From Halicephalobus mephisto (taxonomy: Eukaryota > Nematoda > Chromadorea > Rhabditida > Panagrolaimidae), in contig SWDT01000005.1 of the NCBI GenBank assembly GCA_009193035.1, positions 62,001-126,000 of the forward strand: 64,000 bases of DNA. The letters are read 5' to 3'. Positions within the stretch are counted from its first letter, which is position 1; every line of letters begins with the position of its first letter. Below, one piece after another: positions 31,499-43,375 of this stretch. The translations under genes were made by a program, and so were the position numbers. Below the pieces are notes generated by a model, which was given only the letters and a program-made list of their open reading frames with translations, did no database searches and was not told the DNA's origin.

Positions 31499-32773
31499 AT
31501 TATGGAAAATTATTGAGTATTATGTGAGTGAACGGCGCGAACTATGATCGCCATTACCACTTCCGGGACCATAAAAGCTTTGTATCTTGGGATAAATCTA
31601 TCAGATCGAAAATCAAGTTCCGAGATCTCTGTTTAGTCAACTTATGCTATTTTTGAATGAATAATAGGTGATCTACGAACAACAAAAAAATATGAAAATG
31701 CAAAAAGTCTTTTTCGTTTTAACTAAAAAAAATTTAAAAAATTACTTTTGGAATCATTTACGAATCTTATTAAAATTTTTAAATTTTATAAAAATATTAT
31801 TTTTAAAAATTTCGAAAACTTTAAAAACGAAATTTTAAAATTTTTTATTTCAATTGGAAAATTTTAAAAAGTCGTACTGAAATAATTTTTTTATAATTTT
31901 GCAAAAAAATTCTTAAATTTTATAAAAATAATATTTTTAAAAATCTCAAAAACCTTAAAAACGAAATTTTGCAGTTTTTTATTTCAATTGGAAAATTTTA
32001 AATATTTATTTTTGAACAATTTCTGCAAAATTTTCTGATTTTTTATAAAAACATGGTTTCGAATCTTTCTGAATCATTTAAGCATGAATTTTTCACAAGA
32101 TTTGATTTTAACTAAATATTCTAAAAACTCCGATCAAAACAATTTTCTTTAAATTTTATCATTTTTTGCAATAATGTTTTTAAAAATTTTTTGAATTGCA
32201 TAAAATGAAAATTTTTAAACTTCTAAATCCTGATTGAAAAATTCTGAAAATTCCAATCAAGACAATTTTTTAAAAATCTGATCATGTTTTTTTAAAAATA
32301 ATTTGATTTTTTGTTTGAAATTATAGAAAAATGAAAATTTTTAAACTTTTAAGTCCTGATTGGAAAATTCTGAAAATCCCAGTCAAGACAATTTTTTAAA
32401 AATCTGATCATATTTTTTAAAAAATAATTTGATTTTTTGTTTGAAATTATAAAAAAATAAAAATTTTTAAACTTTCGATCTTAACTGGAAAATTCTGAAA
32501 ATTCCAGTCAAGACAATTTTTTGAAAATTTGATCGTATTTTTTTAAAAATAATCTTAATTTTTATGTTTGAAATTGTAAAAAGATGAAAATTCCTAAACT
32601 TTTGATCTTAACTGGAAAATCCCAAAAAATTTTTCGGATGAATTTTCTGAGAATTTAGTGACAAATTTTTTCGATTGTGAGATTATTTTTCATGTTTAAT
32701 CTTCGATTGCACGTGTCTGTTGTTTCATCCTAGTCATCCCGATTAAATTTTTAATAAAAATTTAAATTTAGTT
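31499..32773. other. AT-rich region with one ordinary block and degenerate repeats
   Basis: 31510-31680 has mixed composition and no ORF I can support. 31720-32640 is made of two degenerate arrays: AACTGGAAAATTCTGAAAATTCC-type units (period about 115) and TTTTATTTCAATTGGAAAATTTT-type units. Confidence 0.4.
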
Positions 32774-35174
32774 CTATTGTGAATTTTTGTTTTTTGACTT
32801 CGGAGAAACGATGCCTGAGGGGATGGCACGAGGAGGTGCGACGGCAGGTGACTTCTGAAGTTCTTTTGTCTTCTTAATCTGATTTCGAAATCTGCAAATA
32901 AAGCATGAATAATAAAAATTAATTTTTGTCAAAAAAAAATTATATTCAAATTTCAGATTACTGTATTTTTAAAAAATTTTTTTTATTCCGAATTACTGTA
33001 TTTTTTTTCGAAAAAATATCAAAAAATTAAAATTCCAAATTACTGTATTTTTTAAAAATTTTTTTTAAATTCCGAATTACTAAAAAAAATTATAAAATTA
33101 AAATCTCAGATTACTGTATTTTTTTTGAAAAAATTTTTTTTAATTCCGAATTACTGTATTTTTTTCGAAAAAAAATTATAAAATTAAAATCTCAGATTAC
33201 TGTATTTTTTTTGAAAAAATTTTTTTTAAATTCCGAATTACTGTATTTTTAAAAAATTTTTTTTAAATTCCGAATAACTGTATTTTTTTGAAAAAAAATT
33301 TTATTTAACAAATTTTAAAATTTGAAATTTTTTATTAATTTTCAATTTACAAAAGAATTATTTCCTGGAACAAAAAAATGAAATAATTTATTTTTCATTT
33401 TAGTTTGAATGGACAAAAATGGCATCATCCGGAATTCATTCAGATTTTTTTTGCAAAAAAAAATTAAAAATTCCAAAAATTTAAATTAAAAAATTAAGAA
33501 TATTTCAAATTTGATTTTTATAAAAGTATAATTTCTTTAAAAATTCCAAATATTTTAAATTTTTGAATAAATTTAAAAAAAATTAAAATTTTTACTTTTT
33601 TTGTAAAAAATAATTTTAAATAAATTTGAAAAATTAAAATTTTTACTTTTTTTTTATAAAAAATAATTTTTAAAAAATCGAAATATTTATTTTTTTCATT
33701 AATTTTTTTAATAAATTTAAAAACTTAAAATTTTTTTATAAAATAAATTTAAAAAATCGAAATTTTAGATTTTTTTGAAATAAATATTTAAAATAAAACT
33801 TATTTAAAATTTTATAATTCTTAAAACTGTGTTCGGATGATTTCATAGATATTTTAATTTTTAATATTTAATTTTTTATAACATCATTTTTGAGCAAAGG
33901 TCTAAAATTATGAATTTTAACTTTTCCAAGAAAGATTCTAATTCGTTTTGAATCAATTTTTTAATAAAAATTAATTTTTTATTTTTATATTGTGATTTTT
34001 GAATTTAGAATTGAACCTAAAAATTGCGACAATTCGTCTCTAAATAATTTAAAAAAATTTATTTTTTTATAAAATTTTATTTTTTTAATACAATTTTATT
34101 TTTTTTAAAAATTTTATTTTTTTCATAAAAGTTTATTTCTTTTTTATAAAAATTTTATTTTTTTCATATAAATTTTATTTTTTTCATAAAAATTTAATTT
34201 TCTTTAAAATTTAAAAATGTTCAAAATTTAATTTTTGTAATTTATAATTATTTTTTGAAATTAAAATTTAAAAATTTTTTAAAATTAATTTTTAATTCAG
34301 AAATTTTTTGAATTTTTAAATTATTATTAAAAATTTATTTGAAATTAAAATTCTGAAAATTTTTAAACTTTAAAAAATTTCACAAGGAAGTGAATTTTAA
34401 ATTTTTAAATTTCTAAATAATTATCGAAAATTGAAATAAAAAGAATTAATTTTGAATAATTTTAAATTTATTAAATAATTGTCGAAAATTAAAAATTTTT
34501 TAAGGAAAATTTATTTTTAAATTTTTGTAAATTTTCTGATTTTAGTTGAAAATTGAAATTTAAAATTTATTTTTAAATTTTTGTAAATTTTCTGATTTTT
34601 CAGTTTTTAGTTGAAAATTGAAATTTAGATTATTTTTAAATTTTCTGATTTTTAGCTGAAAATTGAAATTTAGGATTTTCGAAATTTAAAATTTTTTAAA
34701 ATAATTTTTTGATTTTTCAGTTTTTATTTGAAAATTGAAATTTAGATTATTTTTAAATTTTCAGTTTTTAGCTGATAATTGAAATTTAGAATTTTCGAAT
34801 TTTTAATATTTCGTAAAAGTGCGTGTGTTTATCCTTTTATAAAAACGTTATTTGAGAATTATTGAATGACATTTGTAAGCCGTAAAATGGTCAAGGCCGT
34901 GAGTCATCAGCGAGACTAATGGTCACTTGTCGCGTGTTTTGGCTCCTGGGGGTAGACTTGGGCACGTGTATTTGTTAATTGGTTAATCTCAGCACAAGTC
35001 CGCATTAGTCATTTTCCGAAAAGACAGTAACCCAATTTTTTTAAAAACATTTTCCACCATGAGACCTTGGGCTTTCCAACTTAGGTCTCGTGACGTATGT
35101 TTTCCGGAATACATACGGTCTAGACAACTTTTTTGTCGCAAACTTTTTTCGAAATTGGATAATCCTTTCGTCAT
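32774..35174 (-). CDS. Candidate small two-exon gene, function unknown
   Basis: Exon 1 at 35174-35032 (ATG start) and exon 2 at 32891-32774 after a good TTTGCAG acceptor would encode 86 residues, with phase 2 at both sides of a 2.1-kb intron. The donor (GTTACTG) is weak. Both exons stand out as islands of balanced composition in very AT-rich DNA. The product is basic, ends AIPSGIVSPKSKNKNSQ, and shows no domain or membrane segment. Exon 2 could belong to another upstream exon. Treat as a hypothesis. Confidence 0.28.
32892..34850. repeat. AT-rich degenerate tandem arrays (within the putative intron)
   Basis: 32940-33300: units of ~45-50 bp of the type ATTCCGAATTACTGTATTTTT alternating with ATCTCAGATTACTGTATTT. 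33440-34200: poor-complexity AAATTTTTA/TTTTATTTTT runs. 34500-34800: about four units with TTTTTAGCTGAAAATTGAAATTTAGA. No genes. Confidence 0.5.
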
Positions 35175-36226
35175 CGTAGATCAAAGCCCAAACTCATTAT
35201 TAAAAAACGAATAAAATAAAATTTAATTTCTTAAATAAAAAAAATAATTTTTTTTAAATTCATAAAAAGTAATTTTTTCAAATTCGAAAAAATAAAAAAT
35301 AATTTTTTTAAATTCATAAAAAATAATCTTTTTTTAAATTCGAAAATTTTGAATTTTTTATTTTAAAAACAAACCAATTTTGAAATATTTAAAAAAACAA
35401 AATTTCTATTTCAAACTTCTTAAATTTATTTTTTTTGTTACTCATTTTTGTGAAAAATTTTATTTTTTTTGTTTTTTATATATAAATACACATGTTGATC
35501 TGCACTAATTTTAAAAACATAAAAATCACCAAAATATTGAAAATAAAAAAATTTCAATTTTTAAAAATAAAAAAATTTTTGAATTCCAATTTTTAAAAAT
35601 AAAAAAAATAAAAAATTTTTCAAAAATTATTCTTTTTTTTAAAGTTGTTTATGAAAAATTTTTTTTGAAAATATAAAAAAAATTTTTTTTCAAAAATATA
35701 AAAAAAAAGTTTTTTTTAATGTTGTTTATAAAAAAAGTTTTTTTTGAAAAATATAGAAAAAATTATTTTTCAAAAATGTAAAAAAAATTTTTTTTTAAAG
35801 TTGTTTATAAAAAAATTTTTTTTCAAAAAATATAAAAAATTATTTTTTTTCAATTTATTTAATTTTAAAAGATTTACATGTGAGAAAATACGGTACACAA
35901 AAATGAAAAAAATGTTATTTGTGGAATTTTATATGAAATAATTTATTCAATTTTAATTTTGCAAAAAAATGAAATGTTTGGATTCGAAAATTTTTTGAAA
36001 GATGTAATTGATAATTTTTGTTATTTTTAATTTCGAAAATTTATTTTCTCCGAAAAATTTCTAATTCGCGCCCGGACGAGATAATGTAGAAAATAGTTTA
36101 TTTTGCCAGAGGGCACGAGATACAAAATCAGAATTGAACAATATTACGTCACTCAAAACTTCCCATCAGTGAATTTTAGCGCTTTATCGAACTGTTTTCA
36201 AAGCAAACTAACAATGCACGACTATA
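35175..36226. other. Low-complexity AT-rich sequence, then MITE insertion flank
   Basis: 35220-36060 is mostly A/T runs with AAAAATTTTTTT-type palindromes. 36060-36130 is a short GC-richer patch. 36165-36226 is the left half of the target locus of the composite insertion; its match with 54085-54138 is described in the findings. Confidence 0.45.
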
Positions 36227-36817
36227 GGCAAAAAAACGTAACTTTTGGCTCTGTGCAATTGCGAAATGTAACAGAAATATAACAATCGTCACGTTTTTGA
36301 TAAGTATTTGACTTTTGTGACGAAAATTGAAACTTAATAGTGACTATTTTTATTTGTTACTGTGCCAAAAGTTACATTTACATATACACAATACACAGAT
36401 ATTAATTTAGTGTATCGATATGTTGGATATAATGTATCTAGTACATCAGAACCGTTCTAATATGTCTATATTATATACATTGCACTAATGTCAGCTTAGA
36501 ATATCGGTATATCGATATGTTGGATATAATGTACCTAGTACATCAGAACCGTTCTAATATGCCTATATTATATACATTACACTAACGTCAACTTAGTATA
36601 TCGGTATGTTGGATATAATGTATCCAATACATTAGAATCGTTCTAATGCACTAGTTATTATACACACAAAAAACCCGTAATTTTCGGTCCCTAATAATTG
36701 CGGAATATAAAGCAATTGTCACGTTTTTCATGAATATTTGATATTTATGACGAAAATTACTACGTAGTGGTGACGATTTATATTTGTTACTGTGTCAAAA
36801 GTCACGCTTTTTGTGTG
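36227..36817. mobile_element. Composite MITE-satellite-MITE insertion, flanked by TA
   Basis: Left MITE at about 36227-36377, three ~100-bp units of the TATCGATATGTTGGATATAATG satellite, right MITE at 36661-36817. TA is present at both ends (36225-36226, 36818-36819). An uninterrupted relative of the flanks exists at 54085-54225, so the ends are well supported. Confidence 0.8.
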
Positions 36818-36819
36818 TA

Positions 36820-37460
36820 GATTTACTATACAATATTTAACTTGTGCCGATGTCCGATTGCGATCCACAGTATATTTTCTATTGTTTTCGATCTTGAGCT
36901 TGACGGACCCACGTTTGGCCATGTATTTCCTTCAATACGCCAACCGTAATTCAACTAATTGATGTTCAGGATCTTTCTTTCCGGGACCTACCTTATATGT
37001 TGTTTAAGCTTAAATCGGTTGGTACACGATCCAGCATTTACGAACTCAAATAGGGAATTCTGGGGCTTTCTGAAGTTGATTAAAAATTTCTAGAGTACTC
37101 TAGAATTTAATGAATTATTTATGAAATCATGTTCAGACATTTTTGGTCCAGATATTTATTCTCCAAATTTTCATTTTTAATTTGAAAATTAAAAACTACT
37201 TTAAATAATTTCATATTTAGAATTTTAAAAGCCATTCCGGACAAATTTGCACTTTTATAAAACTCCAAAATAAAAACTCAAACGTTCTTAGAATTAGGGG
37301 ATTAGTCTCCAGAATCCAGGATTCTGGAACTTAAATATTGATTCTAATTTCAGATTTAAAATTTACAAGTTTGATTGCGTTATTATAAGCAATTTTTATT
37401 AAAATTTAATTTCAGAATCAAAATATAAATGCTTAAAATACAAATATCTAAGACGTCAAT
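36820..37460. other. Spacer between the inverted MITE composites
   Basis: 36820-36925 continues the target locus (matches 54139-54225). 37310-37440 is a copy of the AATCCAGGATTCTGG dispersed repeat. The rest has no gene. Confidence 0.4.
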
Positions 37461-38033
37461 CACACAGGAAAAGCGTGACTTTTAGTTTAGTAACAAATGC
37501 CAAATATCTATGGAAAATGTGACGATTGTTATATTTTTTCACATTTCGCAATTGTTACGGGTTCAAAAGTTACGCTTTTTTGTGTATAATATACTAGTAT
37601 ATTAGAACGGTTCTGGTGTACTAGATACATTATATCCAACATATCGATATACCGATATACTAAGTTGAAATTAGTGTAATGTATATAATATAAACATATT
37701 AGAACGGTTCTGATGTACTAAATACATTATATCCAACATATCGATATACCGATATACTAAGCTGACATTAGTGCATTGTATATAATATAAACATATTAGA
37801 ACGGTTCTGATGTATCGGATACATTATATCCAACATACCGATACACTAATTTGACATCGGTGTATTGTGTATATGTAAATGTAACTTTTGGCACAGTAAC
37901 AAATAAAAATAGTCACTATTAAGTTTCAATTTTCGTCACAAAGGTCAAATATTTATCAAAAACGTGACAATTGTTATATTTCTGTTACATTTCGCAATTG
38001 TTATAAGACCAAAAGTTACGTTTTTTTTTGTGC
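37461..38033. mobile_element. Second MITE-satellite-MITE composite, inverted relative to 36227-36817
   Basis: MITE at about 37461-37587 (some internal loss), three satellite units (ACATTATATCCAACATATCG type), then MITE at about 37875-38033. The order and sequence are the reverse complement of the first composite, so the two form ~0.57-0.59 kb inverted arms around ~0.64 kb. Confidence 0.8.
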
Positions 38034-39310
38034 AATGTCATATAATCAACTTAAAATATTCTTAAATTCGAACGACAAAAACTTAGAATGAAACACTTGA
38101 ACCCGTAAATTCTAAATCTGAAATCAGAATCCAGGATTCTGAAAGTTAAATCTTGATTCTGATTTCATATTCAGAATTCACGGGTTTGATTGTATTATTA
38201 TAAATATTTCTTAATTCCAACTACAAAATTGGAATGTAAATACTTGGAATACAATTGCCACACAGCTTTATGAAATCATATGAAAATTTTATATTTTTCT
38301 GAATATTTGCGGAAATTTTTGGAATTTTTAGAATCATTTTGAAAATCTCCAGAATTCTGTGTAATCTTCCAAGACCTAATGGAAGACTGGAAACCAGCAG
38401 AATTTTATGAATTCGGGAATCTTGTTGTAATTTCAAAATATTTTTGAACTTTTTAAAATTCTTTTGGAGGTTTTTAGAATCCTTTATAATCTTACAGTAT
38501 CTAGTAAGTTTCCGAGTTTTCTGAAGTCCAATGAAGAATTCTGAAAACTGAAAATTTTACGTTTCTGTAAAATCTCAAAAACTGCAAACTTTTTTCGAAC
38601 TTTCTAGACTCCTACAGTACCCAGTAAAAATTTTTGTCTTCCAGAATGTTATCAGAAATTCAGAATCTTCCAAAATATAGCTTTTTCGAACATTATTGTT
38701 TAAAAATTTTTCGTTCTCAAAATTTCAAACTTTTCTGTAAAATTCTAAAAATTCTCCTCAGGACCATTTCGTAGAAAACTAAATTTTTAAAATTATTATT
38801 ATTTTAAATTTATTATGAAAACCCAAAAGACCCCCGAAATTGTCTCGAGACCAATTTGTAATTTTTAGACTTTGTAATTTTCGAAAGAATATCCTTCAGT
38901 TAATCTGAAGATTATAAAAATTATTCATTTTTAACTATTACCTCGATTAAAGATATATTATATGAGATTTAGCTTATCATGCGTCATCGTAATTCTTTTG
39001 AATTGTTTCCGACAAATCCCCCGAGAACCGTGGAAATCAAGTCACATCCGTGAGGAAGTAAAATTAAGCTTCGAATCTCGGCATTTAAGAAAAAGTAATT
39101 TTTACCCATCTTTATCCCGAGTAACAAGATAGATAAATCGACGTTTTATGCAAAAAGATAGTCATCATCATCTACAACTCCTTTTCCCAATGAGATTAGA
39201 GTCAGGTGTTCGGATTCTAGTTCTCCAGATCTCTCTGTCGTTCGTCATACCAAGGTCTAGATATCGTATTTCTTTCTTATAAAAAGACAGTATAAGGTAT
39301 ACAATGTGTA
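38034..39310. other. Mostly unassigned; one dispersed repeat and one ordinary-composition island
   Basis: 38125-38262 is a copy of the AATCCAGGATTCTG family. 38280-38900 is degenerate AT repeat with CTCAGGACCATTT and CTCGAGACCAATTT motifs. 38980-39270 is an island of balanced composition with no ORF; TTATAAAAAGAC at about 39279 could be a core-promoter-like word but no gene follows. Confidence 0.35.
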
Positions 39311-39462
39311 CACACAAAAGGAGTGTAACTTTTGGGACAGTAACAAATGCAAATTGTCCCTAATATGTTTTGTTTTTCGTCACAAATGTCAACTATGAAA
39401 AATGTGATGATTTTGTTACATTTCGCAGTTGTTACAGAGCTAAAAATTACACTTTTTGTATG
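39311..39462. mobile_element. Single ~152-bp MITE copy flanked by TA
   Basis: Begins CACACAAAAGGAGTGTAACTTT after TA (39309-39310) and ends with ACACTTTTTGTATG before TA (39463-39464). Inverted ends and interior match the other copies. Confidence 0.75.
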
Positions 39463-40215
39463 TAAATACATTAAAATGGTCCTGATGTATCGGATACATT
39501 ATGTTCAATGCATAGTTACATCAAGTGTAACATTAATGTATTATATTTTATATACCGGTACAGTGAATGCAATAAACCTATATAGTATGCTCAATTTAGT
39601 ACCGCTACATTAGAGCCATTTTTCTGTGTAGTAAATTAAGGAGGAATTTTGAAATTTCAGAATACTTCATAAATGTAAAGATGGTAGATTTATACTGTTT
39701 AGACAAATCCTACTATTCCTTTATTCTTTTCTACAGTAGTTAAAACAAGAATGAGAAGATTTTCCTTTAGTTCAGACAAAAATCGATACATGGTATATAG
39801 TGCACCGATGCATTGCACTTTTCATATTGATCCATTGAATATGACGCACTTATACAGTATGCTCAGTTTAGTAGCACTACATTAGAGCTATTTTTGTGCG
39901 AAGAAGATTCAAAATTTAGCTCTAGGTAAAAATATACATGGTATATAATGTATTGATGCATTAAAATGCTTCTGATGTATTGAGTACATTGTATGTAATA
40001 AAGTTATACATCGTGTTCAATTTAGTAGCACTACATTAGAGCTATTTTCGTGCGAAGAAGATACAAAATTTAACTCTAAATAAAAATATACATGGTATAT
40101 GGTATATGGTATATCAATAGATCAAAACGTCTCTAATGTACTGAGTGAGTTGGATATAATGCACATGTACATTATGCTCAGTTCAGTGCCGCTGCATTAG
40201 AGCTATTTTTGTATT
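39463..40215. repeat. Satellite units (TACATTRGAGCTATTTTTGTGCG variant)
   Basis: Four or five units: 39465-39635, 39790-39905, about 39930-40060, and 40080-40215. Each has a GATGTATCGGATACATTATG-like part and a TTTAGTAGCACTACATTAGAGC part. They are related to the 92-bp satellite but carry an extra ~40 bp. Confidence 0.6.
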
Positions 40216-41170
40216 TAAGATTCCTCCTTTGTATTTTGTAACTAATTTTGTTTCCTACATTGTACTGTATTTCTTACTGAGTAAAGAAGAAGCATTTTTT
40301 TAGTAAAAATTTCCGCGGAATACGCCAGGATCTAAGACATTTCCGACTTCAATCCCTGATTCCTGGATCGATTTTTCAAGATAACAGACAAAAACATTTC
40401 CAAATCCCGGATTTTTAAATGTTTCTCGTTTCGTAAATTTGAATGGCTTCATTCATAACTTTTGAATTTTTCTAATCTCGTCTGACGCCAAGGGCCATTT
40501 TTTCATCCGGAAAAATGCGTATTTCCGCTCAAAAACTTATTTTTTTTTCATTCAAAAATGTTGCTTTTTATTTTTTAAAATAACTTTGATTTTTTCTTAT
40601 TTATAAAAAAAATGCAAAAAATGCCTTAGGCATTGACAATCAGGAATTCTTTTGTGTTTTTTTAAACATTATTTAAATAATGTATTCATTGAAAAAAATT
40701 AATCTTTGTTCAATTTTTAACTTTTTTACAAACAAGTTCAAATTTCAACAAAAGTGTAAATATTGTATTTTTAATGAAAATAGATGAAAATTTATTCAAA
40801 GATTTCCAATTATATCTTATTGTTCTTTTTTAATTGGAATATTACAAGTTTCAGAATCTTTGAACTTTGAAGGAATTTTTAAATTTTTAAAGAAATCTGA
40901 ATTTTTAGAAATTTTTGAAAATTTTAGAAATCTTGTAAAAACAAAAAAATTTAAAAATTCTTCAAATTTCGGAAAATTCTGGATTTTTAGAAATTTTTGA
41001 AAATTTTAAAAATATTGTAAAAACTTAAAAAATGAAAATTCTGGGAAATTTTATCTCAAAATAATTTTCGACGATTTTACAAATTTTTAGAAATTTTCTA
41101 GAATCTTTCAGAATTTATAAAATTTTTTCAATTTTTTATTTTTTTACAACAAAATCGTATTAATGAACGT
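40216..41170. other. Unassigned; balanced island then degenerate AT repeats
   Basis: 40300-40510 has balanced composition (TTCCGCGGAATACGCC, CTGACGCCAAGGGCC words) without an ORF; it could be a fragment of something older. 40680-41160 is AT-rich, with TTTGAAAATTTTAGAAAT-type repeats. Confidence 0.35.
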
Positions 41171-41725
41171 AACTATAGAGTCGATTCCGAATTAGTTCAA
41201 GTTCGGATTCAGAAATTAAGAAATTCGAATCCGAACTGAATTATTTCGATTCGAAAATTAGGAGGCTCGAACCCGAACTAATTCGGCTAGAATTCGAAAA
41301 TCTAGAGATCTGAATTAATCCAAATTCGAAAATTAAGAGATTCGAAAATCTAAAAGTCAGATTCCGAACTGAACTGGTTCAAATTCGAAAATTGAGAGAT
41401 TCGAACTCGGACCAAATTAATTTTAATTCCAAAATTGAGGGATCTGAATTAATCCAAATTCGAAAATTGAGAGATTCGAAAATCTAAAAGTCAGATTCCG
41501 AACTGAACTGATTCAAATTCGAAAATCGAAGGATTCGAACCCGGACCAAATTAATTTTAATTCGAAAATCTAGAGATCTGAATTAATCCAAATTCGAAAA
41601 TTAAGAGATTCGAAAATCTAAAAGTCAGATTCCGAACTGAATTAATCCAAATTTGAAAATCCAGAGATCTGAATTAATCCAAATTCGAAAATCGAAGATT
41701 TCGAAAATTCGACGGTTCCGTTGAT
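41171..41725. repeat. Tandem array with 134-bp period (ATTCGAAAATT-rich)
   Basis: GATCTGAATTAATCCAAATTCG recurs at 41307, 41441 and 41575 exactly 134 bp apart, with CTAAAAGTCAGATTCCGAACTG inside each unit. A shortened unit begins at 41667. Internally it is made of ~30-bp subunits around ATTCGAAAAT. Confidence 0.8.
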
Positions 41726-42850
41726 GAGCACTTACTGACACAATTCTAATTATTTCCGACGATAATTTTTTAATTACTGTATTTAAAAAGTAAATCTTTA
41801 TTTAGTAATTTTTCTGAATTAATCACTGAGAAGGACCTTTGAACTTCAAAAAACGCCTGGCACCGTTGGGTTCCAAAAAAACTTAATTTTTTTAAAAATA
41901 CTGTAATCAAAATTTTTTTTAAATAATTTTTTTTAAAAACTTGATTAAAAAATAATTTTTTATTTTTAATTTCTATTATGAATAAAGATTAAATTTTCTT
42001 TGACATACTGTAGTCTATTAAAATCGGCGAAAATTTTTAAAATAATTTTTTTAAAATTCAATTAAAAAATTTTTTTTAAAGTTGATTAAACTTTTTTTTC
42101 AAATTTAAATTATTTTTTATTTTTTAAAAGTTGATTGAAAATTTTTTTTAAATTGACTTTTTAAAAGATTTTTTTTTATTTTTTTAAAATTTAATTAAAA
42201 TTATTTTTTTTTGTTTTTTAAATAAGTTTTTTTTTTAAATTATTTTTTTAAATTAAAAATAAAATCTTCTCTGGAATACTGTAGTCGAATAAGATTTTCG
42301 AACATTCTTGAATTTTTTATTTTTGATTAAACGTAATTTCTATTTTTAAATTTGATTAAAAATAAAAAGTTATTTTTGTTAATTTTTACGTCAATAAAAA
42401 ACCAAAACTTCAATGATGATTTTTAGATCAGGATAATCCAGATGATATTCCGAGCAAGAATTAAAGTAATTTTTGGATTTTGTAGGATATCTTGTGACGT
42501 AAAAATAAAATTAAAAATAAAAATAAAAAAAAATTAAAAATAAAATTAAAAATAAAAATAAAAATAAAATTAAAATTGAAAATAAAATTTAAATTAAAAT
42601 TTAAATTAAAAATTAAATCAAAAATAAAGTTTAATTTATTTTATTTGAATTTTAAATAAAATTTTATTTTTAATTTTGTCAGAAAAAAAATTAATAAGAT
42701 TATTTTTTTTCGAAATCCAGAAATCACGTTTTTTATTTTTCAAATAAATCCTCAGAAATTAATAAATTTATAATTCCATTTTCGGGATAAATTCGAAAAA
42801 TCCAGTAGTTATTAAACCGTATGACTTGTGGGTTTTTGTTCATTAACACC
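41726..42850. other. Very AT-rich, low-complexity
   Basis: A/T runs, including an AAATTAAAAATAAAAA stretch at about 42505-42620. No gene or clear repeat unit, apart from two copies of CTGTAGTCxAxTAARAT (about 42008, 42280). Confidence 0.4.
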
Positions 42851-43375
42851 TAGACGACAAAGAGATACGGTGTTCGTGTCATGCAGATTCGATCCTTCGG
42901 ATCAAAATTTGCATCAAAATTATGCAAAAAATCATTTTATAAATCCATGTCAAAAATCACTTTTGTTTTTGGAACAATATTATATATCAATAATGTCCCT
43001 AAAAACGTGTATAAAAAATTAAATTTTTTTAAAGGCGATTTTTCGGATCAAAGCTGTCGTCAAAGTGTTAATATAGGATGACTTTTAAAAACTTCTTGGA
43101 TACTGTATTACTCTATTGTAGATAAGTTAAAAAATTATTTAAATATTGCATTACCGTATATTCTAGTTTGACACTTAGATGACAATAGGATACGGTGTTC
43201 GTGTCATGCAGATTCGATCCTTCGAGTCAAAATTATGCAAAAAAATTATTTAATAAATCAACATCAAAAATCTCTTTTGTTTTTAGAACAATATTATATA
43301 TCAATAATGTCCCTAAAAAGATGTATAAAAAATTAAATTTTTTTAAAGAGATTTTTCGAACCAAAGGACTGTCGT
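42851..43375 (+). repeat. Two ~205-bp direct copies with a CAGATTCGATCCTTCG core
   Basis: Copies at 42851-43060 and 43176-43375 share TACGGTGTTCGTGTCATG, CAGATTCGATCCTTCG and ATCAATAATGTCCCTAAAAA, with small indels. The core resembles, imperfectly, a tRNA T-arm/B-box; no tRNA fold is supported. Short open frames through the copies (60-66 codons) look like repeat by-products. Confidence 0.7.

Noticed and set aside
35744..35941. 65-codon ORF of Lys/Phe-rich composition
   Set aside because: Typical translation of A/T runs; the same holds for many ORFs between 43 and 63 kb (for example 44305-44541, 58003-58326, 61682-61957).
36728..36922. 64-codon minus-strand ORF spanning the MITE end
   Set aside because: It crosses the transposon/target junction defined by the empty-site comparison, so it is fortuitous.
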